From Acidobacteriota bacterium (lineage in GTDB: Bacteria; Acidobacteriota; Terriglobia; Terriglobales; Acidobacteriaceae), in contig JABCZI010000003.1 of the NCBI GenBank assembly GCA_013289765.1, positions 62,001-126,000 of the forward strand: 64,000 nt of DNA, written 5' to 3'. Shown in pieces: positions 1 through 9,083 of this stretch (position 1 is its first letter; each line of letters begins with the position of its first letter). Made by a program: the position numbers and the translations under genes. The notes under the pieces were generated by a model. That model did no database searches and had not been told where the DNA came from. It was given only the letters and a program-made list of their open reading frames with translations.

Positions 1-24
1 GCAACGAATGGCTACGTCAGTCAT
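1..24 (-). CDS. ABC transporter ATP-binding subunit, first 8 codons only (partial)
   Basis: An ATG lies seven bases after the stop of the ABC-2 permease and opens a frame reading MTDVAIRC before the window ends. Polysaccharide-export ATPases of the Wzt/TagH type usually begin with a very similar stretch and usually follow the permease gene directly. The position, strand and first residues therefore agree with the nucleotide-binding partner of the permease. Only eight codons are visible, so no motif can be checked and the call rests on context. Confidence 0.5.
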
Positions 25-31
25 GAATTAG

Positions 32-913
32 TTAAACCACATCCGCGAAAGTCTTCTCCATGCGTCGATAGTAATACAGACCGCCGACTAAAACGATACC
101 CACCACTACTACCGAGACCCCCAGCATCGCGCCAGGGGCTTGCGCCTTGCCCAATAATGCCCAACGAAAACCTTCGATGACTCCGGCCATCGGGTTGAGA
201 CCGTAAAAAGGCCGCCAACGTGCGGGAACAAGAGTGCTGGAATAAGCGACCGGCGAAGCGAACAACCAGAACTGCACGATAAAATTCAAGGTGTACCGGA
301 CGTCGCGGTATTGCACGTTGAGCGCGGAAAGCCACAAACCCACTCCCAAGGCAGTTGCCATGGCGAAAACTACGAAGAATGGCAGCGTCAAAATTGCCCA
401 GGTGGGCCTCACTCCATACCAAACCATCATGCCAACTACGAGAGTGAAGGCGATCACAAAGTCGACCAGGCCAGCGAAGATGCTCGCCAGGGGAACGACC
501 AGCCTGGGAAAATAGACTTTTGTGATGAGACGCTCATTGGCGACAACGCTGTTGCTGGATTCGGTAAGCGCATAGGCGAATAATTGCCAGGGCAGCAAGG
601 CCGTGTAGCTGAATAATGGATACGGAATCCCATCGGACGGTACCTTCGCCAGCCGCCCAAAGAAAAGCGTAAACACCAGCATCGTAAACAGCGGCTGGAT
701 GACGGCCCACGCCGCACCTAACGCCGTCTGTTTGTAACGAACCTTGATATCGCGCCACGTGAGAAAGTACAGCAACTCTCGATACTGCCACAGATCCTTG
801 AGGCCTAGCGATATCCAGCCTGTGCTCGGTTCGATCCTAATACGACGCAGTTCCGCCCGTCTCACTGAGGGAGCCGACACCGAGCGCGAGGAAGTTGCTC
901 CTATAATGGTCAT
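32..913 (-). CDS. ABC-2 type polysaccharide export permease (Wzm/TagG-like)
   Basis: Integral membrane subunit of an ABC exporter that moves a lipid-linked polysaccharide across the inner membrane. After a charged cytosolic N-terminus comes the family hallmark WRDIKVRYKQTALGAAW, where the amphipathic entry helix precedes the first membrane span, then about six hydrophobic segments and a short basic tail. The frame is open to 1000, but the ATG at 913 is preferred because the extra 29 residues are not family-like; neither start has a good Shine-Dalgarno sequence. The ATPase partner begins eight bases downstream. The divergent Wzz/BY-kinase and ligase genes from 2117 suggest one surface polysaccharide locus. 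Confidence 0.88.
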   Translation of the reverse strand: MTIIGATSSRSVSAPSVRRAELRRIRIEPSTGWISLGLKDLWQYRELLYFLTWRDIKVRYKQTALGAAWAVIQPLFTMLVFTLFFGRLAKVPSDGIPYPLFSYTALLPWQLFAYALTESSNSVVANERLITKVYFPRLVVPLASIFAGLVDFVIAFTLVVGMMVWYGVRPTWAILTLPFFVVFAMATALGVGLWLSALNVQYRDVRYTLNFIVQFWLFASPVAYSSTLVPARWRPFYGLNPMAGVIEGFRWALLGKAQAPGAMLGVSVVVVGIVLVGGLYYYRRMEKTFADVV

Positions 914-1067
914 GTCAGACACGAAGGACTTCTCCGACAGAAAGTACTCTGCAGAGCTACGGACCGCTGAGATTGCAATAATTGCCGCAGTCGGGGCCAA
1001 TCTGCGAGAGCATGGCCGAAACAGATCTCTGAGCTAGTTTAGAAAAATATATAGGTGTTGATTCCAA

Positions 1068-1526
1068 GTGTCAAAGTTGAATTCCGGTTCCATGGACTCA
1101 TCCGCGAGATCTATACTTTGGGCGACGAGCTCCTGGAATAGCACACGGCACGGTTTACTTTCTAAGAGGCTGCCGCCGATTTATGGTCAAGGCAAGAAGC
1201 ACTTCGCTCGTTTGTTGACAACTCTGGAACCTGTCGGGACACTGGAGGAAGTGCTAGGTCTCGTTGCATGGTTGAGAAGATCGCTCAAGAATACTGGCGG
1301 CTTGGTGTTCCTGCGTGGCACGAAGCGCAAAGCGTTCTCGCTAGACAATCCTTTCGGTAAGCCATCGGTCGCGCTAATTTTGCGGTATCAGATGACGATC
1401 AACCGCCAACTCTTTCAAGCCATAAACGAACTCGAGAGATTGCAGCGTCTTCGCTGGGGAGACGTCGTGCCAGCACCTCTCAACCTGCAAGTATTGGGCG
1501 ACTCGCTGACAGTCTCAGAGAAATAG
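1068..1526 (+). pseudogene. Decayed member of a repetitive acidobacterial hypothetical protein family
   Basis: The 152-residue frame keeps pieces I associate with a short hypothetical protein family common in Acidobacteria: TRHGLLSKRL near residue 30, LEPVGTLEEVL, an arginine-rich helix, and LILRYQMTINRQLFQAINELERLQR near the end. The usual N-terminal Lys/Gly-rich stretch is not recognisable, there is no ribosome site before 1068, and a further family-like fragment lies downstream near 1840-1940 in another frame. I read it as a relic rather than a working gene. Function of the family is unknown to me; assignment rests on memory of the motif pattern, not on a search. Confidence 0.45.
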
Positions 1527-1734
1527 CACTCCGATCGTTGAGATGGATCGACGACGAAATCGTTTTAGAAGCGACGTCCATCATTCCAGTGTCGCGCATT
1601 AACGGCGGGATCGACGATCTGGTTCTCGGAGTGCGTGTAGAATGCAACGTAACATCGGGAACTGCTATGAATATCCCGAAATTATCTGATAGTAAATATA
1701 CACTCTTAACTACTTGCTAGTGGTATAGCAGCTC

Positions 1735-2040
1735 TGAGACACGAATCCTGCGAAACGAAGCCAAGAAGTCCTTTGCTACCAATTAGCTCTCTGTAGCTGC
1801 GCCGACCCGGAGGCCGACTTGAAAATAAGCCATATAGGGGATCTCTCTGTGTTTGCGGCCACCCAATTCACCCAAGGCTGAAACAATACTGCGGTACGAA
1901 ATCCATCTCGTCCGGCCCACCAGATTTGATTTTGCAATATCGTAACCAAGGAGCTTCTAACCAACGCAGCGAAGTTCGGAGATGTGATCGAGATACAAAA
2001 AGTGTCCGACAAAAGCGGAGAGAAGGTGTTAAAATTCGCT
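1735..2040 (+). other. Non-coding stretch with further decayed coding fragments
   Basis: No intact gene is seen between 1527 and 2116. Near 1750-1775 the DNA reads LRNEAKKSFATN, much like the LRNEANKLLVFNN read at 15455-15495. Around 1831-1940 one frame reads SPKAETILRYEIHLVR, resembling the LILRYQMTINRQ segment of the relic at 1068-1526, but it ends in a stop, and the following 1936-2040 is open in a different frame. This pattern fits a second frameshifted copy of the same family. The segment also holds the upstream region of the BY-kinase gene. Confidence 0.35.
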
Positions 2041-2116
2041 CACCCTTAGACAGACTAGGTTTGCACAGCCTTGTTCAGCCGCTTGTGCGACCGATGGGAG
2101 CCATGGGAGCCAATTG

Positions 2117-4438
2117 ATGGACTTGCAGTCACAACACCACAACTCCAACGGATCGGCAAGCGGGCACGGAGACTTAGCACCGGTCGAACTCCCAGTTTTT
2201 GAAAGAAGTCACCACCTTCCATATCCATATCTTGCTGAAGAACAAAACCCTCTGCTGCACTACTGGCGCATTCTAAAAAAGCGACGATGGACAGTTGTTG
2301 CAACTCTGAGCATTGTTTTTGCCCTGGCCTTAATTGCTACGCTCAACACCACCCGGCTTTACCAGGCAACCTCAAAAGTCGCGATATTCCCTGAGACTCC
2401 AAATGTTTTAGGATTCAAGGGCCTCGACGACAGTTCCCCTGACTACTTGTACGACGTAACCTTGGAAACTCAGGCCGCGATCCTTCGTAGCGATGCCTTG
2501 GCGATGAAGGTGATCGAAGCCCTCCGGCTGGATCAGAACCCGAAGTTTGCAGCTGCAACGCACCCACAAGCCGAAGACTCCATTCGAATTTCGAGCATGC
2601 AACCTGATCCGGCGAGATCAGCTGCTCTGCTGGGCTCTTTTCGCGCCGGCCTCAGTGTCCTATTAATCCGAAACTCGCGACTTGTGCAGATCAGCTATAC
2701 GCACCCAGATCCGCGCCTGTCGAGCGAGATCGTAAATGCATTGGTAAGAACATTCGTTGAGGAAAACTTTAAAACGAAATACGAGTCTGTCACTCAAACC
2801 TCCGATTGGCTTTCGACAGAACTGGCAGATCTGCAAATGAAAGTCCAGACATCTGAGGAGAAGCTCGTCCGCTACCAGAAGGATCATGGAATCTTAGGGG
2901 TGGATGAGAAACAGAATATCGTTACCGCCAAGCTCGACGAACTGAACCGGGAACTGACAGCCGCCCAGACGGATCGCATTCAGAAAGAATCGAATAACAG
3001 TCTGGCGGCGAATGGAATCACTCCCGAATCCTCCAAGCCTTCCCGGGAAGGTGCGAGCAGCATGATTGAGAGGTTGCGGGAGCGAGAGGCCGAACTCAAC
3101 ACGCAGTACGCCCAGGCTACCACCCAATTCGGTACCGGCTACCCCAAGGTCGCCGAGCTAGCCAACCAGCTCAAACAAGTGCGGACTGAGATGGCGACCG
3201 AGGAAGGCAGGATGCAGCAGGAAATCCGCAATGAGTACGTGGCTGCGCTTCAACGAGAGAATTTGCTGACCACTGCATTCAACGAGCAAAAACAGGAAGC
3301 CAATCAGCTTAACGAAAACTCCATTGAATACTCTGTACTTAAACGCGATGCTGACGCGAACCGTCAACTGTACCAGGATCTTTTACAGCGACTGAAGGAA
3401 GCGGGAGTTAGCGCCGGTCTGAGATCGAGCAACATCCGGGTCGTAGACGTCGCGCGCACGCCGACCTATCCCATAAAACCGAATATCCCACGCAATCTTG
3501 AGCTCGGCCTGATACTCGGGTTGGCGTGCGGAATTGGACTAGCCTTCTTGCTGGAGAGCTTGGACACGAGTATTCGGAGCATGGAAGAGATTGCCGCGAT
3601 TTCAACCTTGCCGGCGTTGGGAACGATACCTCTGCAATTTCCTAACAACGGCTCATTGCGTAAACGGTTGAAGCCTGTAACGGCGGCAACCGGCGATCTT
3701 GAATTGCCCTCTCTCGTCACCTATGCGCGGCCGAAGTCAGAAGCAGCCGAAGCCTACCGATCGCTTCGCACTTCGATTCTTCTCTCAGCCTATGGCGCTC
3801 CGCCCAAAGTCATACTCGTCACCAGTGCATTGCCGCAAGAGGGAAAAACTACAATTAGCGCGAATTCGGCGCTGGTCCTCGCACAACGAGGCGGCCGGGT
3901 ATTGTTGATCGACGCGGACCTCCGCCGGCCGGGTATCGGCAGGATGTTCGGCTTTCGCTCTCGCGGCGGTCTCAGCACGCTCATCAGTGGAGGGGATAAA
4001 TTCGAAGATGTCGTCGTTCCTTTTACGGACGTCCCGAACTTGTGGATTTTGCCAGCGGGCCCAATTCCACCACAACCTGCCGAGTTGCTCGGATCCACCG
4101 TGATGAAGGACCACCTCGCGCGCTGGCGAACCGAGTTTGAACATATCATCATCGACACGCCTCCATGCTTATCCGTCACGGATGCAGTGGTTCTATCACC
4201 GGAAGCCGACCGAATTATTTTGGTCGCGAGGGCGGGCAAGACCACAAAAGTCGCGCTTCGGCGAGCCTGTGACCTGCTGTTGCAGGTCAATGCCAGAGTT
4301 ATGGGTATTGTTTTGAACGCTCTGAACATGCGTTCGGGCGAGGGGTACTACTACTATAGCGGGGGCTACTCCAATCATTACTACAATGAGGACCCTCGCG
4401 AAGATAAAACAGCGGAGCCGGTCAGCAAGGTTTCTTGA
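2117..4438 (+). CDS. Wzz-type chain-length regulator fused to BY-kinase (polysaccharide tyrosine autokinase)
   Basis: Inner-membrane co-polymerase and bacterial tyrosine kinase that controls polymerisation and export of capsule or exopolysaccharide. Residues from about 45 form the Wzz domain, with membrane spans near 58-80 and 458-478 bracketing a long periplasmic coiled-coil (GNVR-type) region. The kinase part has Walker A (ALPQEGKTT, 571-579), Walker A' (LLIDADLRRP from 596) and Walker B (HIIIDTPP from 676). The C-terminus carries the tyrosine cluster GEGYYYYSGGYSNHYY expected as autophosphorylation site. The open frame begins with TTG at 2114, but ATG 2117 follows GGGAG at normal distance. 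Length, 773 residues, is usual. It heads the run with the TPR protein and ligase. Confidence 0.92.
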   Translation: MDLQSQHHNSNGSASGHGDLAPVELPVFERSHHLPYPYLAEEQNPLLHYWRILKKRRWTVVATLSIVFALALIATLNTTRLYQATSKVAIFPETPNVLGFKGLDDSSPDYLYDVTLETQAAILRSDALAMKVIEALRLDQNPKFAAATHPQAEDSIRISSMQPDPARSAALLGSFRAGLSVLLIRNSRLVQISYTHPDPRLSSEIVNALVRTFVEENFKTKYESVTQTSDWLSTELADLQMKVQTSEEKLVRYQKDHGILGVDEKQNIVTAKLDELNRELTAAQTDRIQKESNNSLAANGITPESSKPSREGASSMIERLREREAELNTQYAQATTQFGTGYPKVAELANQLKQVRTEMATEEGRMQQEIRNEYVAALQRENLLTTAFNEQKQEANQLNENSIEYSVLKRDADANRQLYQDLLQRLKEAGVSAGLRSSNIRVVDVARTPTYPIKPNIPRNLELGLILGLACGIGLAFLLESLDTSIRSMEEIAAISTLPALGTIPLQFPNNGSLRKRLKPVTAATGDLELPSLVTYARPKSEAAEAYRSLRTSILLSAYGAPPKVILVTSALPQEGKTTISANSALVLAQRGGRVLLIDADLRRPGIGRMFGFRSRGGLSTLISGGDKFEDVVVPFTDVPNLWILPAGPIPPQPAELLGSTVMKDHLARWRTEFEHIIIDTPPCLSVTDAVVLSPEADRIILVARAGKTTKVALRRACDLLLQVNARVMGIVLNALNMRSGEGYYYYSGGYSNHYYNEDPREDKTAEPVSKVS

Positions 4439-4507
4439 CGCGATTCCCTAATCTTGCGCGCAGTCGCTGGTGCGGAAATAACCATCTCCTCGGCCGGTGC
4501 AGATCAG

Positions 4508-5785
4508 ATGCGGATTGAATTTCGCTCGACATTTCGCGAACTCTGTTTTGCCGCCGCCTGCCTTACTGTTGTCGGACTATATCTGTTGCTCGCCGGACGC
4601 GCGTACTGGGCGGCGCATCTGGCGGCGAGTCCAGACTTGCACAATATCCAACGCGCCATTCGACTGGAGCCATCGAATGCCGAGTATCGTGAACTCCTCG
4701 GACGTAACCTAGCACTCTCCGGCGCAAGTTTAGATGGCGCTATTTCAGATTATCGGACCTCGGTTCAGCTCAATCCTTACGAGTCACGCTACTGGCTGGA
4801 TTTGGCGAGTGCCTATCAGGTCGCTGGTCATCTCGAAGATCAAGAGCAAGCTGTGGAACGGGCGGTCGACGCAGACCCCACAACGCCGCATGTTGCTGCC
4901 GAGGCAGCGAATTTCTTTTTATTACAAGGAGATCTAGAAAAAGCCCTGCGCCATTTCCGCACCGTGCTGGCCAATGATCCGGAGGCGGTTAATCCTACCC
5001 TTCAGCTTTGCTGGCGTGTAACCGGAGACGCGAATCAGATTTTCGATCAGGCGTTGCCGAGAAGAACAGATCTTTATTTATCGTTTTTACAGTTGCTTGT
5101 TTCCAAACAGGAAAGTGTCGCCGCAGAAAATGCCTGGGACCATTTGATTGGGTTGAAGGAAACTTTTCCTACGAAGCTCGCGTTCCCTTATTTTCGACTC
5201 CTTATCGCGAAACAAGAAGTCACGGCCGCACAAACTGCCTGGCAGCAGCTGGCGCAAGTTGACGAAGCTCTTCAGCCCTATCTTTCCTCTCGTGAGAACC
5301 TGATCGTAAATGGGGGCTTCGAAGAAAACCTGCTGAACGGTGGATTTGACTGGTGGTACGAATCGAACCCGCACGCTGCCTTGGCCATCGACACTGATCA
5401 GTTTTACCGAGGCACACGCTCCCTTTCCGTGACCTTCGACGGCAGAAGCGTGCCCGCAGCAAGCATCGCTCAATTCATCTCTGTAAAGCCCGACACGGAC
5501 TACGAATTCAGTGCGGAGTCGAGGACCCAGGATATCGACAGCGCCAGCGGTCCGCGCTTTTCCATTGCCGACGCCTACACAAAAGTTTCCTACGTCCTCA
5601 CCGATGATTTACTGGGCACCAATCCCTGGCATTTGCAACAAGCGCGATTCCACACGGGGCCAAACACCAATCTCCTCTTGCTAAACATTGTCCGCCAGCC
5701 CGCGGCCCCCTTGATCCGGGGCAAGCTTTGGATCGACGATGTGAGGCTGGTAGAGAAGCAAACTAAAACAGGATCGGCAAATTGA
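4508..5785 (+). CDS. Membrane-anchored TPR protein with C-terminal carbohydrate-binding-like beta-sandwich
   Basis: A single membrane span (roughly residues 12-32) is followed by tetratricopeptide repeats, for example AIRLEPSNAEYRELLGRNLA and TSVQLNPYESRYWLDLASAY, extending to about residue 265. The last 150 residues begin NLIVNGGFEENLLNGGFDWW and read like a CBM/galactose-binding-type jelly roll, often seen in extracellular sugar-binding modules. It stands between the BY-kinase and the O-antigen ligase homologue and overlaps the latter by four bases, so a role as periplasmic scaffold in polysaccharide assembly is inferred. A TTG at 4454 would add 18 residues; ATG 4508 is preferred, without a clear ribosome site. 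Confidence 0.75.
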   Translation: MRIEFRSTFRELCFAAACLTVVGLYLLLAGRAYWAAHLAASPDLHNIQRAIRLEPSNAEYRELLGRNLALSGASLDGAISDYRTSVQLNPYESRYWLDLASAYQVAGHLEDQEQAVERAVDADPTTPHVAAEAANFFLLQGDLEKALRHFRTVLANDPEAVNPTLQLCWRVTGDANQIFDQALPRRTDLYLSFLQLLVSKQESVAAENAWDHLIGLKETFPTKLAFPYFRLLIAKQEVTAAQTAWQQLAQVDEALQPYLSSRENLIVNGGFEENLLNGGFDWWYESNPHAALAIDTDQFYRGTRSLSVTFDGRSVPAASIAQFISVKPDTDYEFSAESRTQDIDSASGPRFSIADAYTKVSYVLTDDLLGTNPWHLQQARFHTGPNTNLLLLNIVRQPAAPLIRGKLWIDDVRLVEKQTKTGSAN

Positions 5786-7164
5786 AAATCTCTTCGTACA
5801 CAATGATTGACACCGCCGATTCCATTGACCTCGAGCATCCGCAGGGTCGCGCTCCTGAGTTCTTACAATGGGTGCTCGTCGGCGGCTTATGCGCCGTCTT
5901 GATTTTCGCGATTTTGGCGTTCGGTGCTGTGGATGAGTGGGCGACTTTCGGGTTCGAGGCTGGCGCGGCATTTCTTTTCTTCGTCTGGGCCGCTAAGCAG
6001 CTCGTTTCGAAACGGATCCAATTGTCGAGAAACCCCTTATACCTACCTGCGCTCTTGTTTTTTGGATTCATTGTTTCACAGGTTGTGCTCCGAAGATCTG
6101 CCTACGCGTATGTAAGCCAGTACGGAATCCTGCAGTACATTGCGCACGGGATTGTTCTACTGATTGGAGCGGAGTGTGTTCGAGAGGAACGCGCTCGTAA
6201 AGTATTCAGTGTTGTTATTGTTCTTTTTGGAACTTGCTATGCCTTCTTTGCCCTCACCCAAGAGTTGACCGCCAACGGCAAGATTTTCTGGGTGCATAGT
6301 CCACAATTCCACGGCTCGATCTATGGAAGTTACGTAAATCACGACCACTACGCCGGCCTGATGGAAATGTTGGTGCCGATTCCTTTCGTTCTGAGCATGG
6401 GACATCTGCTACGAGGGGCGAAGCGGGTAATTATCGGGTCCTGCGCGGTGTTGATGGCCACCACGATTTTCCTTTCGGGCTCGCGAGGAGGGATGCTGGC
6501 TTTCATTCTCGAAGTCGTCTTGTTCGCCGCATTGACTCTCGGCAAGAAGCAAAGCCCGCGCATTGCATTGGGATCGTTGGCTGTCTGCGCTCTAATCCTG
6601 GCGCTATTGATTTTCTTAGGCAAAGGCCAGGTGCTAGGACGCCTCGGAGATTTGGGTCCGGGCATCCGTTTGACCATCACGAAAGACAGCTTGCGCATGT
6701 TTGCAAAGCGGCCAATTGCGGGCTGGGGGTTGGGAACATTTCCAACCGTGTACCCGAGTTTCCGCAGCTTCTATACAAATTTGTTCGTTAACGAAGCGCA
6801 TAACGACTATGCGCAGCTGCTGGTTGAGACCGGGCTGCTCGGTTTCGGACTTATGGTGTGGTTTCTCGCGGGTGTATTCCGGAATGGACTACCCAAGTCC
6901 AGGCGCTGGGAATTTCAATGGGACCTCGCACTTTCCTTCGCCGCTTTGCTGGGATGCACGGGAATTCTGTTCCACAGTTTTGTCGATTTTAACTTGCAGA
7001 TTCCGGCGAATGCCGCGCTTTTTTATGTACTATGCGGTTTGGCTGCTTCCACACCGCTAGCTGAATTATCCAAGCCGAGGCGTCCGCGGTCCATCAATAA
7101 ACAGGGCGCCGCAGGTCATCGAACGTCGTCGGGTAATCGTGACGCATTCACGCACCTGACGTAA
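5782..7164 (+). CDS. O-antigen ligase / Wzy-type membrane polymerase
   Basis: Multi-spanning membrane protein of the Wzy_C family, which ligates or polymerises lipid-linked sugar repeat units on the periplasmic face. About ten to twelve hydrophobic segments are visible. The central periplasmic part has the typical sequence YVNHDHYAGLMEM and the pattern RPIAGWGLGTFPTVYP followed by EAHNDYAQLLVETGLLGFG, the conserved loop of this family. TTG at 5782 overlaps the stop of the TPR gene and follows AGGA by eight bases; ATG 5803 is the alternative. Substrate cannot be read from sequence; the neighbours point to the same surface polysaccharide. Confidence 0.87.
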   Translation: MKISSYTMIDTADSIDLEHPQGRAPEFLQWVLVGGLCAVLIFAILAFGAVDEWATFGFEAGAAFLFFVWAAKQLVSKRIQLSRNPLYLPALLFFGFIVSQVVLRRSAYAYVSQYGILQYIAHGIVLLIGAECVREERARKVFSVVIVLFGTCYAFFALTQELTANGKIFWVHSPQFHGSIYGSYVNHDHYAGLMEMLVPIPFVLSMGHLLRGAKRVIIGSCAVLMATTIFLSGSRGGMLAFILEVVLFAALTLGKKQSPRIALGSLAVCALILALLIFLGKGQVLGRLGDLGPGIRLTITKDSLRMFAKRPIAGWGLGTFPTVYPSFRSFYTNLFVNEAHNDYAQLLVETGLLGFGLMVWFLAGVFRNGLPKSRRWEFQWDLALSFAALLGCTGILFHSFVDFNLQIPANAALFYVLCGLAASTPLAELSKPRRPRSINKQGAAGHRTSSGNRDAFTHLT

Positions 7165-7231
7165 GGACCAGCAACAATAGTGACTACCCGAAACTGGGGT
7201 TTCGATTAGACCGATTTCTTGTGGAGAACAA

Positions 7232-7861
7232 ATGTCAGTGAAACGCTTCACCATTTGGGCAGTTGTGGCGGTCTGCATTTTCGCGGTTCATGCCACGGCG
7301 CAAAAAAACGAACTGTCAGGAATGCTTGGTCGCACCCTGATCAGCGACCAGCGCATTCCAGGTGCTCCCTCCTACGACCCGGATCTACGTTTCGGCGACG
7401 GATTGACCTTTGAATTAAATTACGCGCGCCACCTCATGGGTGGCGAGCTCCTATCTCTATCGCTAGAAGTGCCGTTCGTGGTCAATGCAGATGAGGATCT
7501 TCACACAGCACAGAACGTGATCCCGAAACAGTATTCTTCTTACTTCGTGACGCCCGCAGCACGCGTCAACCTTTTCCCTGAACAGGCGGTTTCTCCTTGG
7601 GTCAGTCTAGGCGGAGGACTTGGCCATTTCGGTGCGAGTTCCACCCTGGAATTCGGAAATCTACCGAACCTGGGCAAAACTGGAACCAACACTGGTGTAT
7701 TGCAAGTAGGTTTTGGTCTCGATGTGAGGCTCTTCAAGCGCTTCACGCTCCGTGGTGAATTTCGGGAATTTTGGTCGGGTGAACCCCAATTGAATGTCAT
7801 CACAACTAGCAGCCGCCAAGCCAATCAGTTTGTTGCCGGCGGAGTAGTGTGGAAGTTTTGA
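7232..7861 (+). CDS. Small outer-membrane beta-barrel protein (copy A)
   Basis: Begins with a signal peptide ending at ATAQ (about residue 24) and continues with alternating hydrophobic/polar strands ending in an aromatic residue (VVWKF), as expected of a BamA-inserted barrel. It is clearly paralogous to the product encoded at 38552-39193: both share ELxGxLGRTxISDQ after the signal peptide, a central LNLFP..AVSPWVSLGGG..GHF block, and a V.WxF end. It follows the ligase gene by 67 bases on the same strand, so it may be transcribed with the polysaccharide genes. Function unknown; not a porin of any family I can name. Confidence 0.72.
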   Translation: MSVKRFTIWAVVAVCIFAVHATAQKNELSGMLGRTLISDQRIPGAPSYDPDLRFGDGLTFELNYARHLMGGELLSLSLEVPFVVNADEDLHTAQNVIPKQYSSYFVTPAARVNLFPEQAVSPWVSLGGGLGHFGASSTLEFGNLPNLGKTGTNTGVLQVGFGLDVRLFKRFTLRGEFREFWSGEPQLNVITTSSRQANQFVAGGVVWKF

Positions 7862-8073
7862 GCAGGAGCTAGGTCTGTTCGTCGACCTGTAGTGGTCTGC
7901 CCGCGCACGCGGCAAGGACAGATCAGCGCGGCCACGTGGCTCACGTTGTTTGTTTGGAAAGGTGACACCGTCCGACCCGACCACATTGACCCAGCGTCAC
8001 GACGATCTCGATCACGCGGCGGAGTGGTTCATATCCCAGGCCAAGTTTTTGATAGTGATCTGAAACCAGAATT

Positions 8074-8781
8074 CTATCGATTTGAAGCCGGGATACCAAT
8101 TTTCTGGGCCATTCTTATCAACTCCGGCAGCGACTCTGCGCCCATCTTCTTCATGATTTGGCTGCGATGGACCTTTACCGTTCCTTCGGTCGTCCCTATC
8201 TCGGCGGCCATTTGTTTGTTGAGGAAGCCTGAAACTATCAGGGGTAGCAGCTCGCGCTCTCGGGGCGTAAGCGAGTCCAGACGCTCGCGAAGCATGGCAA
8301 TCTCAGCCTGGCGTCGTCGCCGGGCACGATCCAGCCCCAATGCCACATGAATCGCATCCAGCACGTCCTGTTCTCGAAAAGGTTTGGTCAGGAAGTCGAC
8401 GGCCCCAGCCTTCATGGCCTGCACCGCCATGGGGATATCCCCGTGTCCCGTGATAAAAATGATTGGAAGAGGAACTTTGGCCTCAGCCAACTCACGCTGA
8501 ATATCAAGTCCACTCTTCCTAGGTAACCGGACGTCAAGAACCAGGCAACTTGGCGCATCTGGTCGCTTCTGCAGCAGAAATTCAAGTGGCGAGCCGAAGC
8601 AATCGACCCTCAGACCGACCGAGCGGATCAGTTTCCTAAGTAGACCGCGGATCGAGACATCGGGATCAACGACGAACACAACGGGCGACTGCTCCGTAAT
8701 GACACTCGGCTGCCCTCGATACGGTGAATCGAAGGATTCCCACCGTGTAACGGTCCCGGATGAAGCCAAGCCGCCTTCCAA
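8074..8781 (-). CDS. FixJ/NarL-type response regulator
   Basis: Two-domain transcription regulator. The receiver domain (about 32-145) has the acidic pocket D39/D41, phospho-acceptor D83 in LVLDVRLP, and K133 in LTKPF. The LuxR-type helix-turn-helix follows, with LTPRERELLPLIVSG and the recognition helix TEGTVKVHRSQIMKKM. The start is TTG at 8781, decided by an excellent ribosome site (GGAGGTGAGG) six to ten bases upstream; the first 30 residues are a non-conserved extension. No histidine kinase is adjacent, so its partner is unknown. It is transcribed divergently from the winged-helix/AAA gene. Confidence 0.9.
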   Translation of the reverse strand: MEGGLASSGTVTRWESFDSPYRGQPSVITEQSPVVFVVDPDVSIRGLLRKLIRSVGLRVDCFGSPLEFLLQKRPDAPSCLVLDVRLPRKSGLDIQRELAEAKVPLPIIFITGHGDIPMAVQAMKAGAVDFLTKPFREQDVLDAIHVALGLDRARRRRQAEIAMLRERLDSLTPRERELLPLIVSGFLNKQMAAEIGTTEGTVKVHRSQIMKKMGAESLPELIRMAQKIGIPASNR

Positions 8782-9083
8782 ACCTCACCTCCACAGCCCC
8801 GAATCAAGAGTAAAGGGTGACAGATGCCGGACATGTTTCGTTACCGTTGATTTTTCGTGACGTTTAAAATCTCGCCGCCGTTACCTCAGTGGAGTTCGGA
8901 GGGGCGCTGGCCTTAGCGGCAGGGTTGAGGCGGGAAACGCATTGCACTTCCAACTTCGGTTGCTCTGCAAGGGGTTACATTGAACACTGCTAGCCGGGAT
9001 TCCAGCAGAAGCTATATGATTGCTCGGTTGATCCGTGCAGTCGGGCCCCGCGCGGCGCGGTCGGAACATCCCTGGTATCAGCG
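8782..9083. other. Intergenic region between two divergent regulator genes
   Basis: About 300 bases separate the response regulator (minus) and the winged-helix/AAA gene (plus). The only element I can support is the strong Shine-Dalgarno of the response regulator near 8786-8795. It must hold both promoters, but no convincing -35/-10 pair or palindrome was seen. Confidence 0.4.

Noticed and set aside
825-845. GGTTCGATCC, resembling a tRNA T-loop
   Set aside because: It is inside the permease reading frame and no acceptor or anticodon stem could be formed. No tRNA was found elsewhere in the window.
1936-2040. ELLTNAAKFGDVIEI resembling a histidine kinase N box
   Set aside because: Only a short stretch matches; no G boxes or HisKA nearby, and the location fits the decayed family.
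1926-2117. 63-codon plus-strand frame before the BY-kinase
   Set aside because: No start context and low protein likeness; better explained as part of the decayed family fragments.
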